DNA of 64,000 nt from an uncultured Muribaculaceae bacterium (GCA_910578665.1 CAJTQU010000006.1:1-64000); one strand, 5' to 3'; counted from the first letter of the stretch, positions 7,990 through 17,493 are shown. Notes: generated from the letters alone by a model not told the origin. A program made the numbers and translations.

Positions 7990-8580
7990 TTACCTCTGAA
8001 TCTCGGCCAGTGTCATAAATTCATGACGCAACGATGAATCATCGGCAAACTGTCCCGTATATTCCATAGTAGTAGTGACACTCTCCTGTTTCTCCACACC
8101 TCTCATCTTCATACAAAGATGCCCTGCCGTACAAGCCACAATGACGCCTTTGTTCGGAATAGCGTTTGAGAGGAACTCGCAAAGCTGCTGAGTCAGCCTC
8201 TCCTGCACCTGTAACCGGCGCGCGAACACATCAGTTATTCGCGCAAGCTTAGACAAACCGATAATTTTACCGTCAGGAATATACCCTATGGTCACCTTTC
8301 CGAAAAAAGGCAGAATATGGTGCTCGCACAAAGAATAGAATTCTATGTCACGCACAAGAATCATCCCCCGGCCTTCGTGGGTGAAGATTGCCTTCTTTGC
8401 CATAGCGTCGGCATCGGCATTATAACCTATAGTGGCGTCTATCAATGCCTTGGCAGCTCTTTCCGGTGTTTTCAGCAGACCTTCTCTGCAGGGATCTTCG
8501 CCTATCAGCCTCAATATTTCTCTATAATGGTGGGCCAGCTGGGCTACAAGTTCGGGGTTATGTGTCTCTTTTCTGCTCAT
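7990..8580 (-). CDS. folE: GTP cyclohydrolase I
   Basis: Converts GTP to 7,8-dihydroneopterin triphosphate, the first step of folate and pterin synthesis (also feeding queuosine precursors), in the cytoplasm. The 196-residue length is typical. Zinc ligands are visible in SLCEHHILPF (Cys and His) and in CTAGHLCMKMRGV (second Cys), and the GYIPDGKIIGLSKLARI substrate-binding segment is intact. The start follows the SPOR gene by 37 bases, and the HipA-like gene follows by 13 bases. The tpiA-SPOR-folE order is a familiar Bacteroidales arrangement. Confidence 0.95.
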   Translation of the reverse strand: MSRKETHNPELVAQLAHHYREILRLIGEDPCREGLLKTPERAAKALIDATIGYNADADAMAKKAIFTHEGRGMILVRDIEFYSLCEHHILPFFGKVTIGYIPDGKIIGLSKLARITDVFARRLQVQERLTQQLCEFLSNAIPNKGVIVACTAGHLCMKMRGVEKQESVTTTMEYTGQFADDSSLRHEFMTLAEIQR

Positions 8581-8617
8581 AATGAATCAGATGTATGCCG
8601 TAGTCCTAATTGCGACT

Positions 8618-9145
8618 TTAATGATTGACCACGACATCGCTTTTAACAATACGTATCTCTCTTGAGAAAGAAGGAAAAGCCCTGCGCAATTTTGCCAGCG
8701 CGGCCTGAGCCTCTTCTCTTGTGGCAAAATTACCTACACGGGTATACCAGTTGGGAGCTTTTGAAAAAGAATATACTTGGTGGCGGAATTCAGGAAAACG
8801 GGACAATACAGCATTGGCACGGGCACGGGCACGGGCCTGCAACGTTGTCTGGTTTCTCCCGTCGGCAAAAATCTGGATACGGTAACCGGATACTATTCCG
8901 GGCCGTCTCTGCCTCTCAACATTCCTTTTCAGCTTACGAGCAGGGGCTTGCGTGCCTGGAAGTAGTTCCTTTAGCAAAGCGTCTGGTATGTCTATCGTAA
9001 TAGTGCTGTCAGAAGAAGCTATTATGCTTTCCACAATGTTAGGCTGGCCGGACGCAGTCTTTTGCGCAAAACCAGGAAACACAGCACACATGACAAGACA
9101 TGACAACAACACTATATGTATAAACCTCTTTATCATAAGCCGCAT
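8618..9145 (-). CDS. Secreted SPOR-domain protein
   Basis: A 175-residue envelope protein. The start at 9145 is preferred because it puts a signal peptide at the N-terminus (MRLMIKRF, hydrophobic core, cleavage after FAQ). A start at 9181 would add 12 residues. The C-terminal half (about 95-172; SGYRIQIFADGRNQ, WYTRVGNFATREEAQAAL) is a SPOR domain, which binds denuded glycan strands of peptidoglycan at division sites. A six-base repeat (GGGCAC three times near 8819-8836 on the plus strand) encodes an Ala-Arg run. It lies between tpiA and folE in a co-directional cluster. A role in cell-wall turnover or division is inferred from the domain only. Confidence 0.8.
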   Translation of the reverse strand: MRLMIKRFIHIVLLSCLVMCAVFPGFAQKTASGQPNIVESIIASSDSTITIDIPDALLKELLPGTQAPARKLKRNVERQRRPGIVSGYRIQIFADGRNQTTLQARARARANAVLSRFPEFRHQVYSFSKAPNWYTRVGNFATREEAQAALAKLRRAFPSFSREIRIVKSDVVVNH

Positions 9146-9210
9146 ACTTATTACCTCATACCTCAGGACAACGGACAACACACAGCCTGTGTCGCCCTGT
9201 AAATTAAGCA

Positions 9211-9246
9211 GGAATCCCGACGGTAATTACCGACCGTAGGGATTCC
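9211..9246 (-). terminator. Hairpin between tpiA and the SPOR gene
   Basis: Arms 9211-9224 and 9233-9246 pair over 14 bases with one mismatch around an 8-base loop. It sits directly after tpiA on the minus strand. No T run follows, so it may reduce read-through or protect the tpiA message rather than end transcription completely. Confidence 0.5.
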
Positions 9247-9260
9247 ATGTATATGCCGTA

Positions 9261-10016
9261 TTAATTAAACGCTTCAACTATACCCATAAACGAATCTGCT
9301 TTAAGAGCGGCACCTCCTATAAGGCCGCCGTCCACATCAGGTTTCGCAAACAGTTCGCGCGCATTAGACGGCTTACAGCTGCCGCCATACAGTATAGAAG
9401 TATTATCAGCTATTTCATTGCCATATTTACCTGCAATGACACTGCGTATATGGGCGTGCATGTCCTGTGCCTGTTCGGCAGTAGCAGTTTTGCCGGTACC
9501 AATAGCCCAGACAGGCTCATAAGCCACTATTATCTTAGAAAAATCTTCTGCAGCCAGGTCAAACAAGGCCTCAACCTGTGACTGAACCACATCATTATAT
9601 GAGCCATTCTCACGTTCTTCGAGCACTTCTCCCACACAAAATATCGGTGTGAGACCGTTATCCAGCGCCAGACGAGTCTTGGCTTTCAGCGTATCATTGT
9701 TTTCCCCATAATACTGACGCCTCTCGCTATGGCCAAGAATCACATAACCCGCACCAGTCGAGGCCACCATGGAGGCACTCACTTCGCCGGTATAAGCACC
9801 TTTGTCATACTGGGCGCAATTCTCAGCACCAAGGCCGAGCACTTTGCTGTCTATGGCACCAGCCACAGGCACCAGGTGCGTAAACGGCACGCATATTACC
9901 ACATCACAATTATTCTTGCCGGCAGCAAGCGCATCATTCACCTCTTTGGCAAGCGCCACACCTTCCTGGACAGTTGTATTCATTTTCCAGTTTCCGGCCA
10001 CGATATTTTTTCTCAT
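9261..10016 (-). CDS. tpiA: Triosephosphate isomerase
   Basis: Glycolytic enzyme interconverting dihydroxyacetone phosphate and glyceraldehyde 3-phosphate. The 251-residue protein has all active-site landmarks: GNWKMN (6-11, catalytic Lys), LGHSERR (catalytic His), [11 protein letters not shown] (catalytic Glu and the flexible loop) and YGGSC near the phosphate site. It is transcribed divergently from uvrB. A strong TAACTTTG element (10081-10088) lies 65 bases upstream of the start codon, and a hairpin follows the gene before the SPOR and folE genes. Confidence 0.96.
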   Translation of the reverse strand: MRKNIVAGNWKMNTTVQEGVALAKEVNDALAAGKNNCDVVICVPFTHLVPVAGAIDSKVLGLGAENCAQYDKGAYTGEVSASMVASTGAGYVILGHSERRQYYGENNDTLKAKTRLALDNGLTPIFCVGEVLEERENGSYNDVVQSQVEALFDLAAEDFSKIIVAYEPVWAIGTGKTATAEQAQDMHAHIRSVIAGKYGNEIADNTSILYGGSCKPSNARELFAKPDVDGGLIGGAALKADSFMGIVEAFN

Positions 10017-10080
10017 CGCTGGTAATTATTTATTTAATACATGCATCGGAGACACCGGCACGGCATCCCCTATTCTGGTG

Positions 10081-10113
10081 CAAAGTTACTGTTTTTTTTT
10101 GACATACAGCAAC
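10081..10113 (-). promoter_or_regulatory. Promoter of tpiA
   Basis: On the minus strand GTTG (10113-10110) precedes TAACTTTGCACC by 21 bases. The -7 element is at 10088-10081 and matches the Bacteroidetes consensus fully, including the downstream GCACC often seen in this phylum. Confidence 0.7.
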
Positions 10114-10216
10114 TCCGCACATATTATTTTGGCCGCATGCAGCAAGCTACATTCAGATTTAACCTCTTTTATATATTATTGCAGACTGCCACCGTGGCAC
10201 CATAAAATTTTTTTGC

Positions 10217-10224
10217 TAACTTTG
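10217..10224 (+). promoter_or_regulatory. Promoter -7 element of uvrB
   Basis: TAACTTTG followed by TACACC, 45 bases before the uvrB start codon, fits the Bacteroidetes -7 element. The upstream TTTG is poorly conserved (GTGG near the expected place). The 253-base tpiA-uvrB intergenic region otherwise holds only the divergent tpiA promoter. Confidence 0.55.
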
Positions 10225-10269
10225 TACACCGAATAGCCGAGGCCTTCATGCCGCCTCAATCGTAGATTC

Positions 10270-12393
10270 ATGGATTACAAAATTTCATCAGCATATACTC
10301 CTACCGGCGACCAGCCACAAGCCATAGAGGCCCTTGTCAAAGGAATAAATGACGGCGATACCGGGCAGACACTGCTTGGCGTCACCGGCTCAGGCAAGAC
10401 GTTCACCATGGCCAATGTCATAGCAAAAGCAAACAGGCCGGCGCTAATCCTATCGCACAACAAAACGCTTGCGGCACAACTTTACACGGAATTCAAAAGT
10501 TTTTTTCCGGATAATTCCGTACAATATTTTGTAAGTTATTATGATTATTACCAGCCCGAAGCATATATACCGGGCAAAGACAAGTATATAGAGAAAGACC
10601 TGGCCATAAACGACCAGATAGAGCGGTTGCGCCTCTCTACCGTGGCAGCCCTGCTGTCAGGAAGACGTGACGTGGTAGTTGTTTCATCCGTGTCATGTAT
10701 CTACGGCATGGGCAATCCAAGCGACTTTGAACAGGGTGTGGTAAACGTGTCGCGCGGCATGCGTATAAGCCGCAACATCTTTCTACGCCAGCTGGTAGAT
10801 TCTCTATACTCACGTTCTGACATAGACCCGAGACCTGGAGAATTCCGTGTGAAGGGAGATACTGTGGACATAATGTTGTCTTTCGAAGAAATCCAGCTCA
10901 GAGTGTTGTTCTGGGGTGACGAAATCGAAAAAATCCAGACAATAGACCCTCTAAGCCAGGCGGTGCTTACGGAAGAAGAGGGGTTCAACATATACCCTGC
11001 CAACATATTTGTAACATCTCGCGAACGCACAGCGTCAGCCATAAACCAGATAGCTCTCGACCTCGGTGCGCAAACCGAGTATTTCAGACGCGAAGGCCGG
11101 CTAGCGGAGGCCGACCGGCTACAGGAACGTGTAACCTACGATCTTGAAATGATTAAAGAACTGGGGCATTGCTCCGGCATTGAAAATTACAGCCGTTACT
11201 TCGACGGACGCGAACCTGGAGCACGCCCGTTCTGCCTGCTGGACTATTTCCCCAAAGACTACATTACGTTTATTGACGAAAGCCATGTCACTCTGCCACA
11301 GCTGCGCGCCATGAACGGAGGCGACCTGTCACGCAAGATGAACCTGGTAGAATACGGTTTCCGCCTGCCGGCAGCAATCGATAACCGGCCGTTGCGTTTT
11401 GAAGAATTCGAGCGGCTCACGAACCAGACAATATACGTCAGCGCCACACCGGCTGATTACGAACTTGCCAAATCTGACGGCGTGGTTGTCGAACAGATAA
11501 TCAGGCCTACAGGCCTACTCGACCCTGAAATCGAAGTACGGCCGTCTCTCAACCAGATAGATGACCTGATAGAGGAGATCCAGGTGCGTGTCGAACGCGA
11601 CGAACGAATTCTGGTAACGACACTGACCAAACGAATGGCCGAGGAACTGAACGATTATTTCCGCAAAATGGGAATCCGTACGGCATACATACACAGTGAT
11701 GTCGAAACGCTGGAACGTATAAAGATTCTAGAAGATCTGCGTGAAGGGCTGTATGATGTCTTAATCGGAGTAAATCTTTTAAGGGAAGGGCTTGATCTGC
11801 CCCAGGTCAGCCTGGTGGCCATACTGGATGCCGACAAGGAAGGCTTTCTACGTAACCACCGGTCGCTCACACAGACTGCCGGACGTGCGGCGCGCAATGT
11901 AAACGGCAAAGTCATTATGTACGCGGACAAGATTACAGAGTCGATGCGTGTCACCATAGACGAAACAGAGCGCCGACGCAACAAGCAGATGCAATACAAC
12001 CTACAGCACGGCATAATACCTTCCCCCATAATCAAGCACTCTTCGGCAGCCGAACTTATAGAACTTTACAACACCGATAAAGCCAACAAAGTATCAGCAA
12101 CATCGTCATACACCGCACCAAAAGGGCGCAACGCACAGGCTGCGCCACGTCCGTATTTCGAAGAGGAACACACTGTCTCGGCTGTAGCCGACCCTGTAAC
12201 AGCATACATGTGTTCTGACCCGTCCAAACTGCAAAAGCGCATAACGCTGCTGCAGGCTGAAATGACGGCCGCGGCAAAAGAAATGAACTTCCTAGAGGCC
12301 GCCAGACTGCGTGACGAGCTACTCGCCCTTGAAGACAAAATGAAAGAGCTTAACCCGGATTACACAACTCTGCATGAAGCCAACGACTACTAA
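10270..12393 (+). CDS. uvrB: Excinuclease ABC subunit B
   Basis: Central damage-verification subunit of nucleotide excision repair. It loads with UvrA onto damaged DNA and recruits UvrC. The 707-residue protein carries Walker A GVTGSGKT (about 38-45), the beta-hairpin region with SYYDYYQPEAY, helicase motifs including IDESHVTLPQ and the TAGRAARN motif VI, and a C-terminal UVR motif (about 660-695) that contacts UvrC. It overlaps the YgiQ-type gene by 20 bases, so the two are co-translated. uvrA is in the same window at 32-35 kb but in a separate unit. Confidence 0.96.
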   Translation: MDYKISSAYTPTGDQPQAIEALVKGINDGDTGQTLLGVTGSGKTFTMANVIAKANRPALILSHNKTLAAQLYTEFKSFFPDNSVQYFVSYYDYYQPEAYIPGKDKYIEKDLAINDQIERLRLSTVAALLSGRRDVVVVSSVSCIYGMGNPSDFEQGVVNVSRGMRISRNIFLRQLVDSLYSRSDIDPRPGEFRVKGDTVDIMLSFEEIQLRVLFWGDEIEKIQTIDPLSQAVLTEEEGFNIYPANIFVTSRERTASAINQIALDLGAQTEYFRREGRLAEADRLQERVTYDLEMIKELGHCSGIENYSRYFDGREPGARPFCLLDYFPKDYITFIDESHVTLPQLRAMNGGDLSRKMNLVEYGFRLPAAIDNRPLRFEEFERLTNQTIYVSATPADYELAKSDGVVVEQIIRPTGLLDPEIEVRPSLNQIDDLIEEIQVRVERDERILVTTLTKRMAEELNDYFRKMGIRTAYIHSDVETLERIKILEDLREGLYDVLIGVNLLREGLDLPQVSLVAILDADKEGFLRNHRSLTQTAGRAARNVNGKVIMYADKITESMRVTIDETERRRNKQMQYNLQHGIIPSPIIKHSSAAELIELYNTDKANKVSATSSYTAPKGRNAQAAPRPYFEEEHTVSAVADPVTAYMCSDPSKLQKRITLLQAEMTAAAKEMNFLEAARLRDELLALEDKMKELNPDYTTLHEANDY

Positions 12394-14287
12394 CATACCG
12401 GCCCGTTACGACCGCAAGCTGTTTTTACCCACTACTCGTGACGAGATGGAGATGCTCGGCTGGGAACAAGCTGATGTAATCATATTTTCAGCAGATGCTT
12501 ATGTAGACCATCCTTCATTCGGAGCGGCTGTAATAGGCCGCACGCTACAAGCAGCCGGATACCGCGTGGCTATCGTGCCGCAGCCAAACTGGCGCGACGA
12601 CCTGCGCGATTTCCGCAAACTTGGCAGACCGAGACTGTTTTTCGGAATCTCCGCAGGCGCCATGGACTCGATGGTCAACCATTACACGGCCGCACGAAGG
12701 CTGAGGCATGACGATGCATACACCCCGGGCGGACGACACGGGGCACGCCCTGATTATCCCACAATCGTTTATTCTCGGATAATTAAGCAACTATATCCCG
12801 ACATACCGATTATAGCCGGAGGCATAGAACCGTCTCTGCGCCGTGTAAGCCACTATGATTACTGGCAGGACCGATTAAGACCACCTCTACTTGCAGACTG
12901 CCATGCAGATATGATCATATACGGTATGGGAGAACGCCCTGTGGCCGAAATCGCACGCCGGCTAAACCAGGGATGCACCATTACAGATATAACAGACGTG
13001 CCGCAAACCGTATTATTCAGCAACGAGACACCTGGTCGGGATGATATACTGCTGCATAGTTTTGAAGAATGCGTGGCCTCCAAACGAAACCAGGCCATGA
13101 ACTTCAGGCACGTCGAAGAGGAGAGCAACCGGGTGGCAGGACATATAATATGGCAGAGCGTTGGAGACAGGATGGTAAAAATCAATCCCATGTATCCGCC
13201 CATGACCACCGAAGAGGCCGATGCCGCATTTGACCTGCCATACACACGTCTGCCGCATCCCCGATACAAAGGCAAAGAGATTCCGGCATACAACATGATA
13301 CGGCATTCCATATGCATGCACCGCGGATGCTTTGGCGGATGCGCGTTTTGTACAATATCAGCCCACCAAGGCAAATTCATAGCATCCCGGTCAAAAAAAT
13401 CCATTCTTCGCGAGGCCAGGCAAGTAACAGCCATGCATGATTTTAAGGGTTATATATCCGATCTCGGGGGGCCGTCTGCCAACATGTACGCCATGGGAGG
13501 TTTCGACCAAAGCATATGTTCAAAATGTGCAAGGCCGTCATGTCTGCATCCGCGCCCCTGCCCCAACCTGGACAACGACCATACACCATTGCTCGATATA
13601 TACCGCTCGGTGGACGCCCTACCAGGTGTAAAAAAGAGTTTCGTGGGCAGCGGTGTGCGTTATGACCTTGCGATGGCGCCTCACCAGAATGAGAAAGCCA
13701 ATGCGGCCAACCGTCAATATTGCACCGAACTAATAGCCCACCATGTGAGCGGCAGGCTGAAAGTCGCGCCAGAGCACACGTCTGACACCGTACTGCAACT
13801 AATGCGCAAACCCTCTTTTAAACTTTTCCACCGCTTCAAAAGTATCTTTGACCGCATAAACTCACAATATGCCCTGAGACAACAACTCATACCATACTTC
13901 ATAAGTTCCCATCCCGGATGCAGGCCTGATGACATGGCCGAGCTTGCAGCAGAGACCAAAGAACTGAACTTCCATCTCGAACAGGTGCAGGATTTCACTC
14001 CGACGCCCATGACACTCGCGACAGAGATTTATTACACCGGCATACATCCGTACACTGGCGAATCCGTATACACCGCGCGCACTCCAGAAGAAAAGCAGGA
14101 ACAACGCCGGTTCTTCTTCTGGTATGAAAAAGAAGAGAAGCCAGCCATCATGCGGGCATTGCGACGCATACACCGCCAAGACCTTGAATCTCGCTTATTC
14201 GGAGCCACAGCGCATACACGACAATCAGGATATACTGACCGGCAGAAGAACAACAGGCATATAAAATATACACGACACAAGAAATAA
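12374..14287 (+). CDS. YgiQ family radical SAM protein
   Basis: A 637-residue radical S-adenosylmethionine protein of the YgiQ/UPF0313 family. The iron-sulfur motif CxxxCxxC lies at about 318-325 (GCFGGCAFC), preceded by a cobalamin-domain-like N-terminal region with IAGGIEPSLRR. The family part continues with ISDLGGPSANMY, CSKCARPSCLHP and KVAPEHTSD. The basic tail (about 600-637) is less conserved. The reaction catalysed by YgiQ is not established. The start codon lies 20 bases inside uvrB, and a strong terminator (14326-14360) ends the unit. Confidence 0.88.
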   Translation: MKPTTTNIPARYDRKLFLPTTRDEMEMLGWEQADVIIFSADAYVDHPSFGAAVIGRTLQAAGYRVAIVPQPNWRDDLRDFRKLGRPRLFFGISAGAMDSMVNHYTAARRLRHDDAYTPGGRHGARPDYPTIVYSRIIKQLYPDIPIIAGGIEPSLRRVSHYDYWQDRLRPPLLADCHADMIIYGMGERPVAEIARRLNQGCTITDITDVPQTVLFSNETPGRDDILLHSFEECVASKRNQAMNFRHVEEESNRVAGHIIWQSVGDRMVKINPMYPPMTTEEADAAFDLPYTRLPHPRYKGKEIPAYNMIRHSICMHRGCFGGCAFCTISAHQGKFIASRSKKSILREARQVTAMHDFKGYISDLGGPSANMYAMGGFDQSICSKCARPSCLHPRPCPNLDNDHTPLLDIYRSVDALPGVKKSFVGSGVRYDLAMAPHQNEKANAANRQYCTELIAHHVSGRLKVAPEHTSDTVLQLMRKPSFKLFHRFKSIFDRINSQYALRQQLIPYFISSHPGCRPDDMAELAAETKELNFHLEQVQDFTPTPMTLATEIYYTGIHPYTGESVYTARTPEEKQEQRRFFFWYEKEEKPAIMRALRRIHRQDLESRLFGATAHTRQSGYTDRQKNNRHIKYTRHKK

Positions 14288-14325
14288 ACCCTATACGAAT
14301 ATCTATCTATGAATCTTCTATCCGT

Positions 14326-14360
14326 CTGTGTGACGTCGTGAGACGTCGCACAGTTTTTTT
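14326..14360 (+). terminator. Terminator of the uvrB-ygiQ unit
   Basis: A 12-base-pair stem (14326-14337 with 14342-14353, one G-U pair) closes a GTGA tetraloop and is followed by seven T residues (14354-14360), a textbook intrinsic terminator 39 bases after the stop codon. Confidence 0.85.
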
Positions 14361-14375
14361 GCCATCTCAGTCTAA

Positions 14376-14594
14376 GTCAGTGCGTCCGTAGCTCCATGCA
14401 AAGTCTTTTCTGCAGGCATTAATATGGTAGCAGGAACCTACGGTGTAGGTTTCGGATGGATAGCCAATGTGCATACCACCGGTTTTAACATGTTCCTCGG
14501 TATGGACAGAACACTCGGCAAAATTTCAAAAAATCCAGGTATTCCTGTCACATCTAATGCAGATGTTTCGATTGGCATCAATTTCCCTTTCTAA
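14376..14594 (+). pseudogene. C-terminal remnant of an outer-membrane beta-barrel protein (DUF5723-like)
   Basis: An open frame of 72 codons with no upstream start encodes what looks like the last strands of an outer-membrane barrel. It reads NMVAGTYGVGFGWIANVH, then GFNMFLGMDRTLGKISK, and ends in SIGINFPF before the stop at 14592-14594. The aromatic terminal Phe is the usual outer-membrane signature. The GMDRTLGK and NSN/SNADVS-INFPF pattern recalls the C-terminus of DUF5723 proteins in Bacteroidales. The frame begins directly after the ygiQ terminator, so the 5' part (several hundred codons) appears deleted. An in-frame ATG near 14424 leaves too short a protein to fold as a barrel. Assignment to DUF5723 is from memory of the family. 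Confidence 0.6.
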
Positions 14595-14610
14595 AAAAAT
14601 CCAAATAAGT

Positions 14611-14650
14611 AAACCGGGCCGTACATTCATTTTGATGTACGGCCCGGTTT
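14611..14650 (-). terminator. Terminator between the remnant and clpC
   Basis: A 16-base-pair perfect stem (14611-14626 with 14635-14650) with an 8-base loop lies 17 bases after the clpC stop codon on the minus strand. An A-rich stretch at 14594-14600 gives a T run about 10 bases beyond it on that strand. It may serve both directions. Confidence 0.75.
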
Positions 14651-14666
14651 GCACTCTACCAAATTT

Positions 14667-17264
14667 TTATGACGGCATATACTCAAGGTTCAGTTTGTCA
14701 CCACCTTCGGTGTATGAGGCAAGTATTGTTCCTGTCTCTTTCTGCTCAGCCTGCAACTGTAACAGCAGCTCTGCCAAATCATCCTCAAGATACTTCTGTA
14801 TGGCCCTCTTGAGCGGACGGGCGCCATACTGTTTGTCATAGCCCTTGTCAGCTATAAATCTCTTGGCATCATCAGTCAATTCCAGTGTATAACCAAGCCC
14901 CTCTATACGTTTGAAGAAATCTTTTAACTCAATGTCTATGATGCTATAGATTGCCTCATGCGACAGTTGGTCAAACATAATTATATCATCTACCCTGTTC
15001 AGGAATTCCGGTGAGAAAGCCCGGTTTAAGGCTTTGGATATCACACTCCGACTCTGCTCGCGTGTCGGCTCCTGGTTCTTAAAGCCAACTCCGGAGCCAA
15101 AATCTTTCAACTGGCGGGAACCCACGTTGGAAGTCATGATAATGATAGTGTTCTTGAAGTCAATCTTACGGCCGAGCGAATCGGTAAGACGGCCTTCGTC
15201 CATCACTTGCAGCAACAAGTTAAACACATCGGGATGGGCTTTCTCTATCTCGTCAAGAAGCACAACCGAATAAGGCCGTCGACGCACTTTCTCAGTCAGC
15301 TGCCCTCCCTCTTCATAGCCCACATATCCCGGAGGCGCTCCGACAAGTCTAGACACCGTAAACTTCTCCATATATTCGCTCATATCCATGCGTATAAGCG
15401 AATCTGGCGAAATAAACAGATATTCGGCTATCTTTTTGGCAAGATGTGTCTTACCGACGCCTGTAGGACCAAGAAACATAAACACCCCGATTGGCTTGCT
15501 AGGATCCTTAAGACCTATACGGTTACGCTGTATGGCCTTGACGGTCTTTGCTATGGCTTCGTCCTGTCCTATCACCGAGCCTTTCAGGCTGTCACCCATC
15601 TTTAACAGGCGCGAGCCTTCTGCCTGCGCTATGCGCTGGGTGGGGACACCAGTCATCATAGCCACTACTTCGGCCACTTTGTCATCGTCCACTGTCTGGC
15701 GATCCTTATCAAGCTCTTGTTCCCAGCTTTGTTTGGCCTCCTCCAATTCCTTGCGCTGCCTTGTCTCACGATCCCGCAACGAAGCTGCAAGCTCGAAATC
15801 CTGCGCGCGCGCTGCCGCAAGTTTCTGCTGCGAGGTCTCATCAAGTTCCTGCTCCAGTTTCTCTATCTGCTCAGGCACCACTATATGGGTGATATGCACT
15901 CTAGAACCGGCCTCGTCCAAGGCATCAAGCGCCTTATCGGGAAAATTACGGTCACTCACATATCGTTCGGTAAGGTCCACACAGGCTTTAAGAGCCTCAT
16001 CGGTATAATTTACATTATGGTGTGCCTCATATTTTTCTTTAACGCGCCGCAATATTTCCAGAGTCTCATCAGGCGAAGTCGGTTCTACCATCACTTTCTG
16101 GAAGCGTCTCTCAAGAGCACCGTCCTTCTCAATATTCTGACGATACTCGTCAAGCGTTGTCGCGCCTATGCACTGCACCTCGCCTCGTGACAAAGCTGGC
16201 TTAAGCATATTGGCCGCGTCCATAGATCCAGGAGCGCCGCCGGCACCGACAATTGTGTGCAACTCGTCAATAAAGAGTATTACATCGGGATTCTTCGACA
16301 GTTCGTCCACAACAGCCTTAATGCGTTCTTCAAACTGTCCGCGATATTTAGTGCCGGCCACCATGCCTGGCAGATCCAGCGAGATCACGCGTTTATTGAA
16401 CAATATCCTGCTGACCTTACGCTGTACGATACGCAACGCAAGACCCTCGACAATAGCGCTCTTACCAACACCGGGATCTCCTATAAGCACCGGATTATTC
16501 TTTTTGCGACGCGACAGAATCTGCGCCAGACGCTCAATCTCTGTATCACGGCCCACCACCGGGTCAAGACGGCCTTCACGGGCAGCCTTTGTCATATCAA
16601 ATCCGAATTTGTCCAGAGCCGGAGTGTCAGAAGTCTTACCAGATTTACCCGAACCGCCACTACCACCGGAAGTTGCAGTGCCAGACTGGCTGTCAGATGG
16701 CCGGAAAGGATTGAAAGACCTACCCTTCTGAGGCATGTCAGCCTCATCGTCATCATCCTCGTCATCTGTAAAATCGCTGCCGGCGACAGGCATATCCTTA
16801 TCTGCGGCGGCATCCGGTTTCACATTGGTAATAGCTATGTCAAAATTAAGATATGTCTCCTTTATATGCTTTAACAAATCGCTTGTCATAGCCTTATCGT
16901 CATGCATCAGCGCAAGCAGAAGATGCTCGCCTGAAATTGACGAAGACGACAACTGCCTCGCCTCCCTCATGGCAAGGCGCAGATGCCTGACGGCAGACGG
17001 AGACAATGCATAATCCTTATCTGCCTTAAATATAGTAGATGTCTGCTCGTCGTTTGTAGCCGAAGTAATGCGCAGATGTTCCTCTATCTCAGACGTGATA
17101 GTGTCTATCGGCACATTAAGATGCCGGAGTATCTTGACAGCGCACCCGTCATTCCCCCGAAGAAACGCAAGAACCAGATGCTCGCTTGTAATCACACTTG
17201 CGCCCGACATTTCGGCCTCATGGCTGGCAAGCTGCAGCATCGCGCTTAAATAATCGTTTGACAT
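14667..17264 (-). CDS. clpC: ATP-dependent Clp protease ATP-binding subunit ClpC
   Basis: AAA+ unfoldase that feeds proteins to the ClpP peptidase in the cytoplasm. The 865-residue sequence shows two N-terminal Clp repeats (1-150), an unusual acidic and Gly/Ser-rich linker (about 160-215, DDEDDDDEAD then GSGGSGKSGK), the first ATPase domain with Walker A GDPGVGKS, a short middle domain carrying a UVR-like motif (ARAQDFELAASLRDRE), and the second ATPase domain with GPTGVGKT. The short middle domain separates it from ClpB. An IGL/F-type ClpP loop is not obvious from inspection, though GVGF in the second ATPase domain (DFGSGVGFKN) lies in the expected region. Upstream is a sigma-54-like sequence nearly identical to that of clpB. 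Confidence 0.92.
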   Translation of the reverse strand: MSNDYLSAMLQLASHEAEMSGASVITSEHLVLAFLRGNDGCAVKILRHLNVPIDTITSEIEEHLRITSATNDEQTSTIFKADKDYALSPSAVRHLRLAMREARQLSSSSISGEHLLLALMHDDKAMTSDLLKHIKETYLNFDIAITNVKPDAAADKDMPVAGSDFTDDEDDDDEADMPQKGRSFNPFRPSDSQSGTATSGGSGGSGKSGKTSDTPALDKFGFDMTKAAREGRLDPVVGRDTEIERLAQILSRRKKNNPVLIGDPGVGKSAIVEGLALRIVQRKVSRILFNKRVISLDLPGMVAGTKYRGQFEERIKAVVDELSKNPDVILFIDELHTIVGAGGAPGSMDAANMLKPALSRGEVQCIGATTLDEYRQNIEKDGALERRFQKVMVEPTSPDETLEILRRVKEKYEAHHNVNYTDEALKACVDLTERYVSDRNFPDKALDALDEAGSRVHITHIVVPEQIEKLEQELDETSQQKLAAARAQDFELAASLRDRETRQRKELEEAKQSWEQELDKDRQTVDDDKVAEVVAMMTGVPTQRIAQAEGSRLLKMGDSLKGSVIGQDEAIAKTVKAIQRNRIGLKDPSKPIGVFMFLGPTGVGKTHLAKKIAEYLFISPDSLIRMDMSEYMEKFTVSRLVGAPPGYVGYEEGGQLTEKVRRRPYSVVLLDEIEKAHPDVFNLLLQVMDEGRLTDSLGRKIDFKNTIIIMTSNVGSRQLKDFGSGVGFKNQEPTREQSRSVISKALNRAFSPEFLNRVDDIIMFDQLSHEAIYSIIDIELKDFFKRIEGLGYTLELTDDAKRFIADKGYDKQYGARPLKRAIQKYLEDDLAELLLQLQAEQKETGTILASYTEGGDKLNLEYMPS

Positions 17265-17334
17265 TATATATAAACTTAATTTATTACTAAATCATGCTAC
17301 CGCCACAATACAAGGCGGCACTAAACAGATGGTT

Positions 17335-17355
17335 ACAATAATCGTGCCAAATATA
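17335..17355 (-). promoter_or_regulatory. clpC promoter: sigma-54-like -24/-12 overlapping TATATTTG
   Basis: On the minus strand TTGGCACGATTATTGT (17350-17335) has the sigma-54 layout with correct GG-to-G spacing and T in place of C at -12, exactly as in front of clpB. It begins within TATATTTG (17355-17348), an ordinary Bacteroidetes -7 element. The predicted leader to the clpC start at 17264 is about 60 bases and includes a short GC stem near 17300. Confidence 0.55.
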
Positions 17356-17493
17356 GAACGAAAAACCAGACCGGCATAGTATCGCATCTATGTTAACAAT
17401 CCTTATAACATTTGGTTCCCTGCCGGCAGTACCGAGTATAAAGACCCACACAAATTTGTACGGGCATTATTTTACGGTTTCATATTTTTTTTG

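Noticed and set aside
8815..8840. GGCACG triple repeat resembling the sigma-54 half site
   Set aside because: It lies inside the SPOR coding region as an Ala-Arg codon repeat and lacks the second half site.
14467..14841. Plus-strand open frame of 124 codons across the clpC 3' end
   Set aside because: It is out of frame with the outer-membrane remnant and runs into clpC on the opposite strand; the remnant frame (14376-14594) is the one that makes sense.
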